This document shows positions 24,243 to 32,406 of a stretch of 64,000 bases of DNA, piece after piece (the stretch's first letter is position 1; each line of letters starts with the position of its first letter). The stretch lies in assembly GCA_958418815.1 (NCBI GenBank), contig CATZGB010000007.1:1-64000 (forward strand), read 5' to 3'. The notes beneath the pieces are model-generated. The model saw only the letters and a list, made by a program, of their open reading frames with translations, did no database searches and was not told the origin of the DNA. This stretch comes from an uncultured Bacteroidales bacterium (GTDB taxonomy: Bacteria > Bacteroidota > Bacteroidia > Bacteroidales > Muribaculaceae). The position numbers and the translations under genes are program-made.

Positions 24243-26072
24243 ATGAAACTCCGACATATATTTTCACTGGGATGCGTCGTCGCCACAGCCGCGACGGCCC
24301 CGGCCCAGGACCTCAACAAGGAAATCACCATCGACCGCGACATAGTGCCGGCCCAACGAGCCGCCGCCCGCCCGGTGGTGTTTCCCGGCGTGACCGTTCC
24401 CGCCGTCACTCCTGTCAGACTCGACATGGAGGAGAGCCGTGGAGCCTCTCCCCTCTCCCCCTCGCTCGGCTTTTTCGAACCGGCCCGGGACGCGGGCATG
24501 TTCCCCCCGACCCCATGGCGCGGATATGTCGACCTCGGATATTTCCCCATAGTCGACATAGGGGTATCGGCCGGCTACGCCATCCTTGACAGCGAGGCCA
24601 CCAGACTCAACATATGGCTCCAGGCCGACTCCCGCTCCTACAAGGGGAAAGGTGCGACCATATGGGACACCCCCGGGTATGAGGATTTCAAATGGAAGAC
24701 CTTTGACATCTCAGGGGGCCTCGGCTTCTCACAGAAATTCGGGAGCCACAACCTGCTGAGCGTGTCGACCGACCTGGCCTACGGCAGCCACTCGATGCCC
24801 GCCCTCTGGCACACCGCCGCGGCTGAGGCCACGGATGAGACCGTCGGCGACATGCCATCATACAGCCTCGGCAACCTGCGCTGGAACATCGACGGCGACT
24901 TCACAGGCCGCGTCTCAGACAGCTTCACCTACGGGGTGGGCGCGGGTGCCGGGATATACCACAACCGCAGCCAGGAACTGATGTGGAACGCCTCCCCGGC
25001 CGCCGAGATTCCGATGCCAGTGAATGAGACATCATTCCGTTTCGACGCGTGGATGCGCCATCAGGTGTCGGGCAACGCCTCCGTCAGGTTCAATGTCGAC
25101 GGCGACATGCAGCATCTCAACACCTTCCGCACCCCCGAAATGATGCTGGCCGGAATCGAAGGCACTGACATTGCCCGCCCGGCGGGGAAGACCATCGGCA
25201 AAGTCGACTTCATCCCCGCCTTCGAGTACAACGGCGGCAGCTTCTACGGCAAAATCGGTGCCCGCCTTGGGCTTTCGCTCAATTCCGGCAACAGCTTCCA
25301 CATCGCCCCCGACATCATGCTGGGGATAAACCCCGACGCGAAATTCGGCGCATGGCTGAAACTCGGCGGAGGCTCCCGCCTCAACACCCTCGAAAGGATG
25401 GCCCAGACCAGCCGCTACGCCGACCCCAGGGTGGCCTACGGACTGTCAGACATCGCAATCGACGGCCAGCTGGGATTGCGTGTAGGCCCGTTCAAGGGGG
25501 CGTCGCTCACCCTCACAGCCGACTACGCCGCCGCCAACGACTGGCTGATGCCTTTCCAGCAGACCGACGGCCACAACCTCTACAACCTCTTCACTCCAGG
25601 CAAAATCCGTTCATGGAAACTCGGGGCCGCCATCGACTGGCAGTTCAGCCCCTGGCTGACAGTGGCCCTCTCATACGACTTCGCTCCCGGAAGCGACAAA
25701 GCCGACAACGCCTGGCTCTACTGGGCCGACCGCGCCCGCCACGTCATCGGGGCAAGCGTATCGGTCAGCCCCCTCTCCCCCCTGACCATCGACCTGGGAT
25801 TCACCGGCCGCCTCGACCGCAGGCAGGCCATCGCCTCGGCCGGAGGAATAGAGTATCTCAACAGCCAGGATTACATCGTGACCGAAGGATACACCGGCAC
25901 TTACGACCTGGGCGACCTGACCAACCTCTGGGCCGGCGCGTCATGGCGGTTCACCCCGGCGCTGACAGTCTTCGCGCGGTTTGACAACATCCTCGACAAG
26001 CACTCGTCGCTGGTGTTTGACATTCCCGCCCAGGGATTCACCGGCCTCTTCGGGGTAGGTTACAAATTCTGA
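24243..26072 (+). CDS. Outer-membrane beta-barrel (TonB-receptor-like) protein
   Basis: A 609-residue exported barrel protein. The ATG at 24243 gives a signal peptide ending near PAQD (residue 23); an in-frame upstream ATG at 24165 overlaps the preceding gene and would add a non-signal leader. The mature start, DLNKEITIDRDIVPAQRAA, precedes a stretch up to about residue 85 that could be a plug or linker. After that many amphipathic strands alternate with aromatic residues (YADPRVAYGLSDIAID, WLTVALSYDFAPGSDK), and the protein ends GVGYKF. It has no carboxypeptidase-like or TonB-box region that I can recognise, so it is barrel-only. Likely partner: the TPR protein upstream. Confidence 0.78.
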   Translation: MKLRHIFSLGCVVATAATAPAQDLNKEITIDRDIVPAQRAAARPVVFPGVTVPAVTPVRLDMEESRGASPLSPSLGFFEPARDAGMFPPTPWRGYVDLGYFPIVDIGVSAGYAILDSEATRLNIWLQADSRSYKGKGATIWDTPGYEDFKWKTFDISGGLGFSQKFGSHNLLSVSTDLAYGSHSMPALWHTAAAEATDETVGDMPSYSLGNLRWNIDGDFTGRVSDSFTYGVGAGAGIYHNRSQELMWNASPAAEIPMPVNETSFRFDAWMRHQVSGNASVRFNVDGDMQHLNTFRTPEMMLAGIEGTDIARPAGKTIGKVDFIPAFEYNGGSFYGKIGARLGLSLNSGNSFHIAPDIMLGINPDAKFGAWLKLGGGSRLNTLERMAQTSRYADPRVAYGLSDIAIDGQLGLRVGPFKGASLTLTADYAAANDWLMPFQQTDGHNLYNLFTPGKIRSWKLGAAIDWQFSPWLTVALSYDFAPGSDKADNAWLYWADRARHVIGASVSVSPLSPLTIDLGFTGRLDRRQAIASAGGIEYLNSQDYIVTEGYTGTYDLGDLTNLWAGASWRFTPALTVFARFDNILDKHSSLVFDIPAQGFTGLFGVGYKF

Positions 26073-26107
26073 TTCACGACACCAACTTCACATTACCAGT
26101 CCCCACG

Positions 26108-26875
26108 ATGTTCAAACCCCGACTGCTGCGCGAGACCGCAGAAATCGCCCTGACCGAAATCAAACGCCACATCGAGCCGAAGATGACTGAGGAGTTCTCG
26201 CTCCGCCGTGTCTCGGCCCCGCTCTACCTCCCCGTGGCCTCCGGGCTCAACGACCCCGGCGAGGCGGTGAGGTTCACAATGCCGGCCACAGGCGAAGAGG
26301 TGGAGATCGTGCGCGGCCTCAACCGCTGGCTGCGCTCCCAGCTCATACGCTACGACATAGCCCCGGGCTTCGGGGTGTTCACCGTGATGAACGCCCTGCG
26401 CCCCGACCAGCCCGAGACCGCCACAACCTCCCCCCACCTCGGGGCATGGGCGTGGCAACAGGTGGTCGACCCCGACCACGCCGGCATCGACCATCTCGCC
26501 GCCACAGGCAAGCGGCTCTACACCCTGCTCCAGCAGACCGAGGAGATGATACTGCAGCGGTTTCCCCACCTTGAACGCACTTTGCCGCAACGTTTCGTGG
26601 TGGTCGAGGAGTCGGAACTCGCCGCCCGGCAGCCCGACGCCTCCACCGACCGCCGCGCCTATGAGTACCTGCGCGAGCATCCCAACCGCGCCCTGCTGCT
26701 GGTCGACGAGAGGCTGCGGTCGCGGCTTTCGGTCTGGAATCCCGTGGTGGGCTGCCCGCTGCCCGTCGCCGAGACATCAATAGACCTGTCACGCCCGGTC
26801 GGCTCAATCGGCGGCAACATCCTGCGCGACCAGCTCGCGATGCAGATTCTCCACCAGCCCCACCTGCTGCGCTGA
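26108..26875 (+). CDS. Asparagine synthetase A-like protein, probable pseudoenzyme
   Basis: A 255-residue protein that aligns by eye with AsnA (aspartate-ammonia ligase, ~330 residues, class II aminoacyl-tRNA-synthetase fold). Shared marks: SAPLYLP, SGLND (Asp49), EEVEIVRGLNRWLR, ALRPDQ (Arg98), a WAW segment for WDW, SELAARQPD, SVWNPVV (208-214) and a C-terminal GGNILRDQLAM. Key positions differ: the QWD of the DQWDW motif is AWA (113-115), the APDYDDW loop is missing, the ELSSMGIR segment is PVAETSID, and the motif-3-type GGGIGQSR is GGNILRDQ without the Arg at the matching place. It is about 75 residues short. Asparagine synthesis therefore looks unlikely; a binding or regulatory role is inferred. 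Last gene of the phoH run. Confidence 0.75.
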   Translation: MFKPRLLRETAEIALTEIKRHIEPKMTEEFSLRRVSAPLYLPVASGLNDPGEAVRFTMPATGEEVEIVRGLNRWLRSQLIRYDIAPGFGVFTVMNALRPDQPETATTSPHLGAWAWQQVVDPDHAGIDHLAATGKRLYTLLQQTEEMILQRFPHLERTLPQRFVVVEESELAARQPDASTDRRAYEYLREHPNRALLLVDERLRSRLSVWNPVVGCPLPVAETSIDLSRPVGSIGGNILRDQLAMQILHQPHLLR

Positions 26876-26898
26876 CCATGGATTCACCACGCGCGAAA

Positions 26899-26917
26899 CC
26901 AGGGCCGACAGCCCTGG
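26899..26917 (+). terminator. Possible terminator hairpin before trmD
   Basis: Perfect 7-bp stem CCAGGGC / GCCCTGG with a 5-base loop, 24 bases after the AsnA-like stop codon. The T-run (26935-26939) is 18 bases further on, so terminator strength is uncertain. Confidence 0.4.
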
Positions 26918-26942
26918 ATTGTGCCATATCGGATTTTTTGCG

Positions 26943-26950
26943 TAATTTTG
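26943..26950 (+). promoter_or_regulatory. -7 box (TAATTTTG) of trmD
   Basis: Exact TAnnTTTG match 27 bases upstream of the chosen trmD start. It falls inside the longer open frame that begins at 26921, supporting the shorter start. Confidence 0.75.
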
Positions 26951-26977
26951 CCCCACAAAAAAGAGAATCAGCCTAAT

Positions 26978-27652
26978 ATGCGTATCGACATACTGACAGT
27001 CCTCCCCGAGATGTTCGACTCCCCTCTGGGATGCTCAATCCTCAAACGCGCCCAAACCAAAGGGCTCGCGGAGTTTCACGTCCACAACCTCCGAGACTAC
27101 ACCACCAACAAGCACCGCAAGGTGGATGACTACCCCTTCGGCGGGGAAGCCGGTATGGTGATGCAGGTCGAGCCTATCGACCGTTGCATATCCTCCCTGA
27201 AAGAGCAGCGCCACTATGACGAGGTAATCTTCACCTCCCCCGACGGCGAGCGGTTTGACCAGCCGATGGCCAACCGCATGTCGCTGATGGAGAACATCAT
27301 CATCCTCTGCGGCCACTACAAGGGGGTAGACTACCGTGTGCGCGAGCATCTGATCACAAAAGAAATCTCAATCGGCGACTATGTCCTCACCGGAGGGGAG
27401 CTGCCGGCGATAATCATCTCAGACGCCATCGTCAGGGTGATTCCCGGCGTGCTGGGCGACGAGCAGTCGGCCCTGAGCGACTCATTCCAGGACAACCTCC
27501 TCTCGGCCCCCGATTACACCCGTCCCGCCGACTACAACGGCTGGCGTGTGCCTGACATCCTCCTTTCGGGCCACGAGGCCAAAATCGCCGAGTGGCGACA
27601 TGAGCAGTCGCTTGAGCGCACCCGCCGCCTGCGCCCCGACCTCCTGAAATAA
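26978..27652 (+). CDS. trmD: tRNA (guanine-37-N1)-methyltransferase
   Basis: A 224-residue SPOUT methyltransferase that forms m1G37 in tRNAs whose anticodon ends in G36, preventing +1 frameshifts. MRIDILTVLPEMFDSPL is the standard N-terminus. DDYPFGGEAGMVMQVEPI, the knot region LCGHYKGVDYRV, and SIGDYVLTGGELPAIIISDAIVR are all characteristic. The ATG at 26978 is chosen on homology and on the promoter directly upstream. tRNA-Pro(GGG), a classic TrmD substrate, is also encoded in this window. Confidence 0.97.
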   Translation: MRIDILTVLPEMFDSPLGCSILKRAQTKGLAEFHVHNLRDYTTNKHRKVDDYPFGGEAGMVMQVEPIDRCISSLKEQRHYDEVIFTSPDGERFDQPMANRMSLMENIIILCGHYKGVDYRVREHLITKEISIGDYVLTGGELPAIIISDAIVRVIPGVLGDEQSALSDSFQDNLLSAPDYTRPADYNGWRVPDILLSGHEAKIAEWRHEQSLERTRRLRPDLLK

Positions 27653-27670
27653 AGTTATTGTTGTCCGGCA

Positions 27671-27704
27671 ATTAGCCCCGGGGGGCGCACGGGAGCCTGA
27701 TTTC
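27671..27704 (-). repeat. Possible degenerate remnant of the REP-like element
   Basis: The stretch ATTAGCCCCGGG..GGCGCAC.GGGAGCC matches the middle of element copy C (ATTAGCCCCGGGTTGGCGCGCGGGGAGCC) with a small deletion and substitutions; the outer hairpins are missing. It lies between trmD and the AT-rich DUF1016 gene, at what may be an insertion boundary. The match is short, so chance or convergent GC-rich sequence is possible. Confidence 0.4.
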
Positions 27705-27773
27705 GTTATCAAGAATGATGAAATCGTCAGTCGTTTTCATCCCATATGAGGATAATGACGAAAATGCACGGAT

Positions 27774-28940
27774 TTAATTTTGACATTTGCCCGTTTGCAG
27801 AGCGAAAATCTCCTTCTGATGCTCAATTTCTGCGGTTAATTCTTCCTTAGTCGGGAGATAGGTCAGATATTTGGCAGCGTAGAGTTGTTTGCTGTCTTTG
27901 AGAATTGAATACCGCGCCAAATCTTTGCTTGTCTCCGAGCAAAGGAGTAAGCCTATAGTCGGGTTATCGCTTTCGGTGCATTTCAGTTCGTCATACATTC
28001 GTATATACATGTCCATCTGCCCGATGTCCTCATGTGTGATTCTCGATGTCTTTAAGTCGATAAGCAGAAAACATTTAAGGATATAATTGTAGAATACGAG
28101 GTCTATATAATATTCTCCTATGTCAGTTTTTATTCTCTGCTGGCGTGCGACAAAAGCAAATCCTTTGCCGAGTTCGAGGATAAACTTCTGTAGATGGTCG
28201 ATAATCGCAGATTCAAGATTGGTTTCAGAATACGCTGCATCTTGCGAAAAGCCCAAAAACTCTGCCACGACAGGATTGCGCAGAAATTTATGTCGGTCTT
28301 TCTGATAGTCTGCGGTAAGCCGTCTCATCTCATCTACAACTTCGCCACGTTTTGATTCAGGTGTCTGGAGCAGACGATGATAATATTGAGAGCCAATGTT
28401 GCGGTCAAGGGTACGGTAGCTCCAGTTTTCGGTAGATGCTTCTCCAAGATACCAATCTCGCTCATCCTCATTTTTAACACGCATAAGGCGCTCATAGTGC
28501 ATCCATGAAAGATTGCTCGGCATAGGATATACACACCCGTTGCCTGACATGGTTGTCGGAGATTCAGCAAGCAATGGTTGCTGATTCAAAAAGCAACTCT
28601 TAAATTCAGCAAGCAGTGGTTGCTGAATTTGTAATCCTCTGAAAGAAAGGTAGAACTTCCTATAATTGCGGAGGGTGGTAGCTGAATAACCTTTGCCATA
28701 TTCTGCCGTCAACGCCTCTGATGCGAGTTCTATGATTCGTTTACCATATTCAGCGCGCTCCCGGCCATGCTGCTCCTGTTCGACAATTCTTTTTCCGACA
28801 AGCCAGTTAGCAGCGACTTGAAAGAGGTCTGCGGCCTGATATGCCTTCTGTTTGGCGGTATATACTATCGCCTTTATATCGCTGATGAATCGAGCGTCAT
28901 CAGCGTTGATATTGTCGTATTTCTTCAACTCGGATTTCAT
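27774..28940 (-). CDS. DUF1016/YhcG-family PD-(D/E)XK nuclease
   Basis: A 388-residue YhcG-like protein. The N-terminal DUF1016 domain (about residues 15-110; RIVEQEQHGRERAEYGKRIIELASEAL, GYSATTLRNYRKFY) is followed by a C-terminal PD-(D/E)XK nuclease fold (about 230-385) with the motif elements YYIDLVFYN and LLIDLKTSRITHEDIGQMDMY; Asp-x-Lys is in IDLKT. The protein probably acts on nucleic acid; family members often accompany restriction-modification or toxin-like loci. A palindromic duplication encoding QQPLLAE twice sits between the two domains. The base composition is clearly more AT-rich than the neighbours and no partner genes are present, so it is likely horizontally acquired. Confidence 0.88.
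   Translation of the reverse strand: MKSELKKYDNINADDARFISDIKAIVYTAKQKAYQAADLFQVAANWLVGKRIVEQEQHGRERAEYGKRIIELASEALTAEYGKGYSATTLRNYRKFYLSFRGLQIQQPLLAEFKSCFLNQQPLLAESPTTMSGNGCVYPMPSNLSWMHYERLMRVKNEDERDWYLGEASTENWSYRTLDRNIGSQYYHRLLQTPESKRGEVVDEMRRLTADYQKDRHKFLRNPVVAEFLGFSQDAAYSETNLESAIIDHLQKFILELGKGFAFVARQQRIKTDIGEYYIDLVFYNYILKCFLLIDLKTSRITHEDIGQMDMYIRMYDELKCTESDNPTIGLLLCSETSKDLARYSILKDSKQLYAAKYLTYLPTKEELTAEIEHQKEIFALQTGKCQN
28563..28627. repeat. Two palindromic repeats inside the DUF1016 gene
   Basis: Two copies of TTCAGCAAGCA(A/G)TGGTTGCTGA lie at about 28563-28584 and 28604-28627. Each is itself an inverted repeat (TTCAGCAA / TTGCTGAA). In frame they encode the twice-repeated QQPLLAE in the hinge between the two protein domains, so the insertion keeps the reading frame. 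Confidence 0.75.
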
Positions 28941-29031
28941 TTTACAAAAATACGAATTTTATTGGGAATCAAGACTATTATCCGCGAATGTTAACGAGGG
29001 GCGCCAACAAAATAAAGTAAGGGATTATAAA

Positions 29032-29134
29032 GAGGGGTCTCACAGATTCCACAGATTAAATTAAACAGATGCCATCCGGGGAGCGTTACTGTCCGGATGG
29101 CATCTGTTCAATCTGTGGAACCTGCGAGACCCCT
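29032..29134. terminator. ~100-bp compound inverted repeat downstream of the beta-galactosidase gene
   Basis: The left arm AGGGGTCTCACAG.TTCCACAGATT pairs with a right arm AATCTGTGGAACCTGCGAGACCCCT over 25 bp with two mismatches. Inside, ACAGATGCCATCCGG (29064-29078) pairs perfectly with CCGGATGGCATCTGT (29093-29107). The hairpin lies 54 nt after the beta-galactosidase stop codon (minus strand) and upstream of the DUF1016 gene start, where it could terminate transcription. The GGATGCCATCC core recurs near 37.0 kb. Confidence 0.7.
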
Positions 29135-29187
29135 TTGGGGAATCTGTGGGGAATCTGCGGATTTGTCTTGTTTCCCGGCGGGAAGTC

Positions 29188-31644
29188 TTATTTGACCGGA
29201 ATGGTCAGCTCGGCGGCTTTCACCCCGGGAGCCGTGGCGCGGAAACGGAGGGTGCCGGGGGTCTTGGCGCTGCGGGCGATGGCGGTGGCCGCGCCGCTGA
29301 ACAGCTTCATCTCGGGATTCTGGAACGGCAGCACACATGTCGGGTCACCGTTGGCCGTGGCCTCGAAAGAGCCGGCCCCGTCAACCTTGAATTTCACCAT
29401 GCGGCTGTCTGTGGGGACGATGTTGCCATCCTTGTCGGCCACCTGGACGGTGACATACAGCAGGTCGTCACCGTTGGCCTCAAGAGACTCGCGGTTGGGG
29501 GTCAGCACCAGGTGGTGGGGTTTCCCGGCGGTCTTGACTACCTTCTCGGCTGCGGCGTTGCCATCCTTGTCATAGGCGACAACCTTCACCTCTCCCGGCT
29601 CGTAGATGGTCTCCATCCACATCAGGCGGTAACGGTTCTGGGCGGTGGAGTCGTTTTTCTCACGCACACCCTGGCTCTTGCCGTTGATGAAAAGCTCTGC
29701 TTTGGGGAAATTGGTATAGACCATCACCGGGGTCACCTGCCCCTCGCGCCCCTTCCAGTTCCAGTGGGGAAGGATGTGGAGGGTGGTGTCGGCCTTGTTC
29801 CACTGCGAGCGGTAGAGGTAGAAGCGGTCTTTGGGCAACGACGCAAGGTCGATGATGCCGAAGACAGAGCTGTGGCTCGGCCACGCGTCGGTATCGTAAG
29901 GCGACGGTTCGCCCAGATAGTCGAAACCGGTCCAGACAAACTGGCCCAGCACCCATTCGTGGTCGTCGTCGCGGGCGAAATCGAGGTCAGGGATGTTTGA
30001 CCAGTAACAAGTCTCGGTGTCGTAGCTGCTCGACTGGTTGTCGGGGTGCATCTCGGTGTGGTGGCCATCCTCGCCGGGGAACACCACGGGGAAATGGTAA
30101 ACGCCGCGCGACGACACGGTGGAGGCGGTCTCAGAGCCAAGCACGAGCTGCTGGGGGAGCTTGGCGTAAATCGAGTCGTAATACTGGGGCTTGTAGTTGA
30201 AGCCCGGGATGTCGAGGGCGGCGGCGAAACCGTTGTCGACCACCGACCCGATCTGGTCCATTCCGCAGGTCACAGGGCGGGTTGGGTCGAGACGATGGAC
30301 AAGTCCCTGGAGCATCTGCAGCTCCTGCATGCCGACTTCGCCCCACTGCGACGGCACCTCGTTGCCTATCGACCACATCACCACCGAGGGATGGTTGCGA
30401 TACTGCTCCACCATGTTGGTGATGTCTTTTTCGGCCCATTCGTTGAACACCGAGCCATAACCGTTGGGGGATTTCGGACGGAATCCCCAGTCGTCAAACG
30501 GCTCCACCATCAGCATCACACCCATCTCGTCGCAAAGCTCGACAAGCTCTGGGGCAGGCATGTTGTGGGAGGTGCGGATGGCGTTGACACCCATGTCCTT
30601 CAGAAGCACGATCTGATGACGGAGGGCCGAGCGGTTGACAGCCGCCCCGAGCGGGCCGAGGTCGTGGTGGTTGCAGACACCCTTGAATTTCGTGGGCTCG
30701 CCATTGAGGAAGAATCCCTTGGAGGGGATGTACTCCAGCGAACGGATGCCGAAACGGGTGGTGTAGGTGTCGGCCACCTTGCCGTCGACCGACAGAGTCG
30801 TCACGGCGCTGTAAAGGGCCGGGGAGGCGGGGCTCCACAGCTCAGGACGGTCGACAAGGAAGTTCTGGGCGAACTCCTGGCCTCGGGCGATGTATGTCGA
30901 GTTGTCAGCGGCCACCTCCTTCCCTGCGGGGGAGTAAATCACCGTCTTGACATCCACCTTCTCCCCGTAGGGCCACTCATGCGACTGCCGGGCGCCGTCG
31001 ATGCGCAGCCTGAGATTGACCGAGGCGTACTCTTCCGAGACCTTGGGAGTGGTCACATAAGTGCCCCACACAGGTATATGCACCCTGCCGGTCTCCACCA
31101 GATGCACATTGCGGTAAAGCCCCGCGCCGGGATACCAGCGTGAAGCCTGCTCATAATTCTCCAGCTCCACCACCAGGTCATTCTTGCCCGGATGTATGTC
31201 GGAATTGTCAAGATTGATGTAAAACGAGTTGTAACCGTAGGGCCACATGCCTACCTCCTTGCCGTTGAGCTTCACTTTGGAATTGCTCATCGCGCCGTCG
31301 AATATCAGCGTGAAGGCGCGCCCGGCCGTGTCGGGAATCTCGATTGAGGTTCGGTAGGTGCCCTTTCCGATGAAGGGGAGTCCGCCGGTGCGTCCGGTCT
31401 TGAGGGTTTTCTCCTTCTCGCCGTTCTGCTCCACGGCCACCACCTGCAGGTCATTGTCCCTGTCGAAGGGGCCGTAGATGGCCCAGTCGTGGGGCACCCT
31501 CACCTGCTGCCACTCCTTGGCGTCGGTCTCGGCCCCCTTTGAGAACTGCCACCCCTCGTTGAGGGTCGTGACCGATCTCTGGGCATAGGCCGAGAAGGCG
31601 GCCACGCCCAGCGCAAGCGCAAAAAGATTGCGTAAGTTTCTCAT
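29188..31644 (-). CDS. GH2 beta-galactosidase, exported
   Basis: An 818-residue glycoside hydrolase family 2 enzyme that probably releases beta-linked galactose from oligosaccharides in the periplasm. Signal peptide ends at AYAQ (about residue 22). Domain order: sugar-binding jelly roll (about 25-190; RVPHDWAIYGPF, GYNSFYINL), immunoglobulin-like domain (about 195-300), catalytic (beta/alpha)8 barrel (about 305-600; GVCNHHDLGPLG, NAIRTSHN) and C-terminal beta domains. The acid/base is Glu429 in WSIGNEVPSQ and the nucleophile Glu505 in LGSETAST, spaced 76 residues as in the family prototype. GH2 also covers beta-glucuronidases and beta-mannosidases; the exact sugar is not proven. It stands alone without susC/susD genes. 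Confidence 0.92.
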   Translation of the reverse strand: MRNLRNLFALALGVAAFSAYAQRSVTTLNEGWQFSKGAETDAKEWQQVRVPHDWAIYGPFDRDNDLQVVAVEQNGEKEKTLKTGRTGGLPFIGKGTYRTSIEIPDTAGRAFTLIFDGAMSNSKVKLNGKEVGMWPYGYNSFYINLDNSDIHPGKNDLVVELENYEQASRWYPGAGLYRNVHLVETGRVHIPVWGTYVTTPKVSEEYASVNLRLRIDGARQSHEWPYGEKVDVKTVIYSPAGKEVAADNSTYIARGQEFAQNFLVDRPELWSPASPALYSAVTTLSVDGKVADTYTTRFGIRSLEYIPSKGFFLNGEPTKFKGVCNHHDLGPLGAAVNRSALRHQIVLLKDMGVNAIRTSHNMPAPELVELCDEMGVMLMVEPFDDWGFRPKSPNGYGSVFNEWAEKDITNMVEQYRNHPSVVMWSIGNEVPSQWGEVGMQELQMLQGLVHRLDPTRPVTCGMDQIGSVVDNGFAAALDIPGFNYKPQYYDSIYAKLPQQLVLGSETASTVSSRGVYHFPVVFPGEDGHHTEMHPDNQSSSYDTETCYWSNIPDLDFARDDDHEWVLGQFVWTGFDYLGEPSPYDTDAWPSHSSVFGIIDLASLPKDRFYLYRSQWNKADTTLHILPHWNWKGREGQVTPVMVYTNFPKAELFINGKSQGVREKNDSTAQNRYRLMWMETIYEPGEVKVVAYDKDGNAAAEKVVKTAGKPHHLVLTPNRESLEANGDDLLYVTVQVADKDGNIVPTDSRMVKFKVDGAGSFEATANGDPTCVLPFQNPEMKLFSGAATAIARSAKTPGTLRFRATAPGVKAAELTIPVK

Positions 31645-31821
31645 GATGTCTCTATGTTGATTTGTCTTTTGTTTAATTTTGGTATTCCTGGTACGACAAG
31701 CGATGTCCTTGGTTTAATACGGGAATCAACGCCCGATGTTATGTGCCATGCGTTTGATTCGTCAAATATTTCACAAAATTAACAAATCCCCGCGAATACA
31801 CCATCCCCCCCGGGAAGAAAT

Positions 31822-32193
31822 TCAATCCATGAACACAAACCAGACGGCGAGAACCAGGCAGACGAAAGCCGCGAAGTGGTTCCAGTGGAGCGGCTCCCCT
31901 TTGAAGAAGACCACCGTGAACAGGGTGAAGACAATCAGCGTGACGGCCTCCTGGATAACCTTGAGCTGCATCAGCGAGAACGCGCCGCCATTGCCCTGGA
32001 ACCCCATCCGGTTGGCCGGCACCTGGCATGTGTACTCCAGCAGGGCGATACCCCATGACACCAGTATGACGACATACAGCGGAGTGTTGGAGGTGAAGAC
32101 CTTCATCTCCTGGAGCTTCAGATGGCCATACCACGCGAAAGTCATGAATATGTTGGATATCACAAGGAGGATAATGGTCAGCCAGGCATTCAT
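31822..32193 (-). CDS. Small DMT-family membrane protein (DUF486)
   Basis: A 123-residue inner-membrane protein with four predicted membrane segments, matching the DMT-superfamily DUF486/COG3169 type. Landmarks include an N-terminal helix ending FMTFAWYGHLK, the ALLEYTCQVPANRMGFQGNGG loop, LMQLKVIQEAVTLIVF, and a last helix FVCLVLAVWFVFMD. Such proteins resemble half-size drug/metabolite transporters and probably work as dimers; the substrate is unknown. Its promoter is read on the minus strand just upstream, making it monocistronic and divergent from the tRNA gene. Confidence 0.88.
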   Translation of the reverse strand: MNAWLTIILLVISNIFMTFAWYGHLKLQEMKVFTSNTPLYVVILVSWGIALLEYTCQVPANRMGFQGNGGAFSLMQLKVIQEAVTLIVFTLFTVVFFKGEPLHWNHFAAFVCLVLAVWFVFMD

Positions 32194-32231
32194 AAAACGG
32201 GTTGTCGGGTTGTTTTTGGATAAATTTCATG

Positions 32232-32239
32232 CAAAAGTA
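32232..32239 (-). promoter_or_regulatory. -7 box of the DUF486 gene
   Basis: On the minus strand this reads TACTTTTG, an exact TAnnTTTG match, 38 nt upstream of the start codon. It lies back-to-back with the tRNA promoter. Confidence 0.7.
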
Positions 32240-32282
32240 GCAAAAAGTTGCGAAAAAATTTGGATGGTTCAAAAATAGTGCG

Positions 32283-32290
32283 TACCTTTG
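32283..32290 (+). promoter_or_regulatory. -7 box (TACCTTTG) of the tRNA-Pro gene
   Basis: Exact TAnnTTTG match about 117 bases upstream of the tRNA 5' end. No open reading frame lies between, so the transcript would carry a 5' leader that is processed to the mature tRNA. Confidence 0.6.
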
Positions 32291-32406
32291 CATCGCTTTT
32301 GGAAATCAAGCCACTGCCTGAGGCTCTCCCTGAGAGCCGGAAAGTCGATAGAGACAGACCCGCGAAAGCGTGACGGCAGCGTAAAAACAGTTTGATTGCT
32401 TCGAAT

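Noticed and set aside
26108..26875. Frameshift-truncated asnA pseudogene
   Set aside because: The frame is open to the end with both AsnA termini represented, and differences are spread as substitutions. It is a divergent intact gene rather than a broken one.
31674..31681. Perfect plus-strand TAATTTTG upstream of the beta-galactosidase gene
   Set aside because: It points away from the beta-galactosidase gene and no plus-strand gene follows before the tRNA; probably chance in an AT-rich spacer.
31739..32293. 184-codon minus-strand frame overlapping the DUF486 gene
   Set aside because: The 123-residue frame has clear membrane helices and a promoter; the longer overlapping frame has no family features and would cover the promoter.
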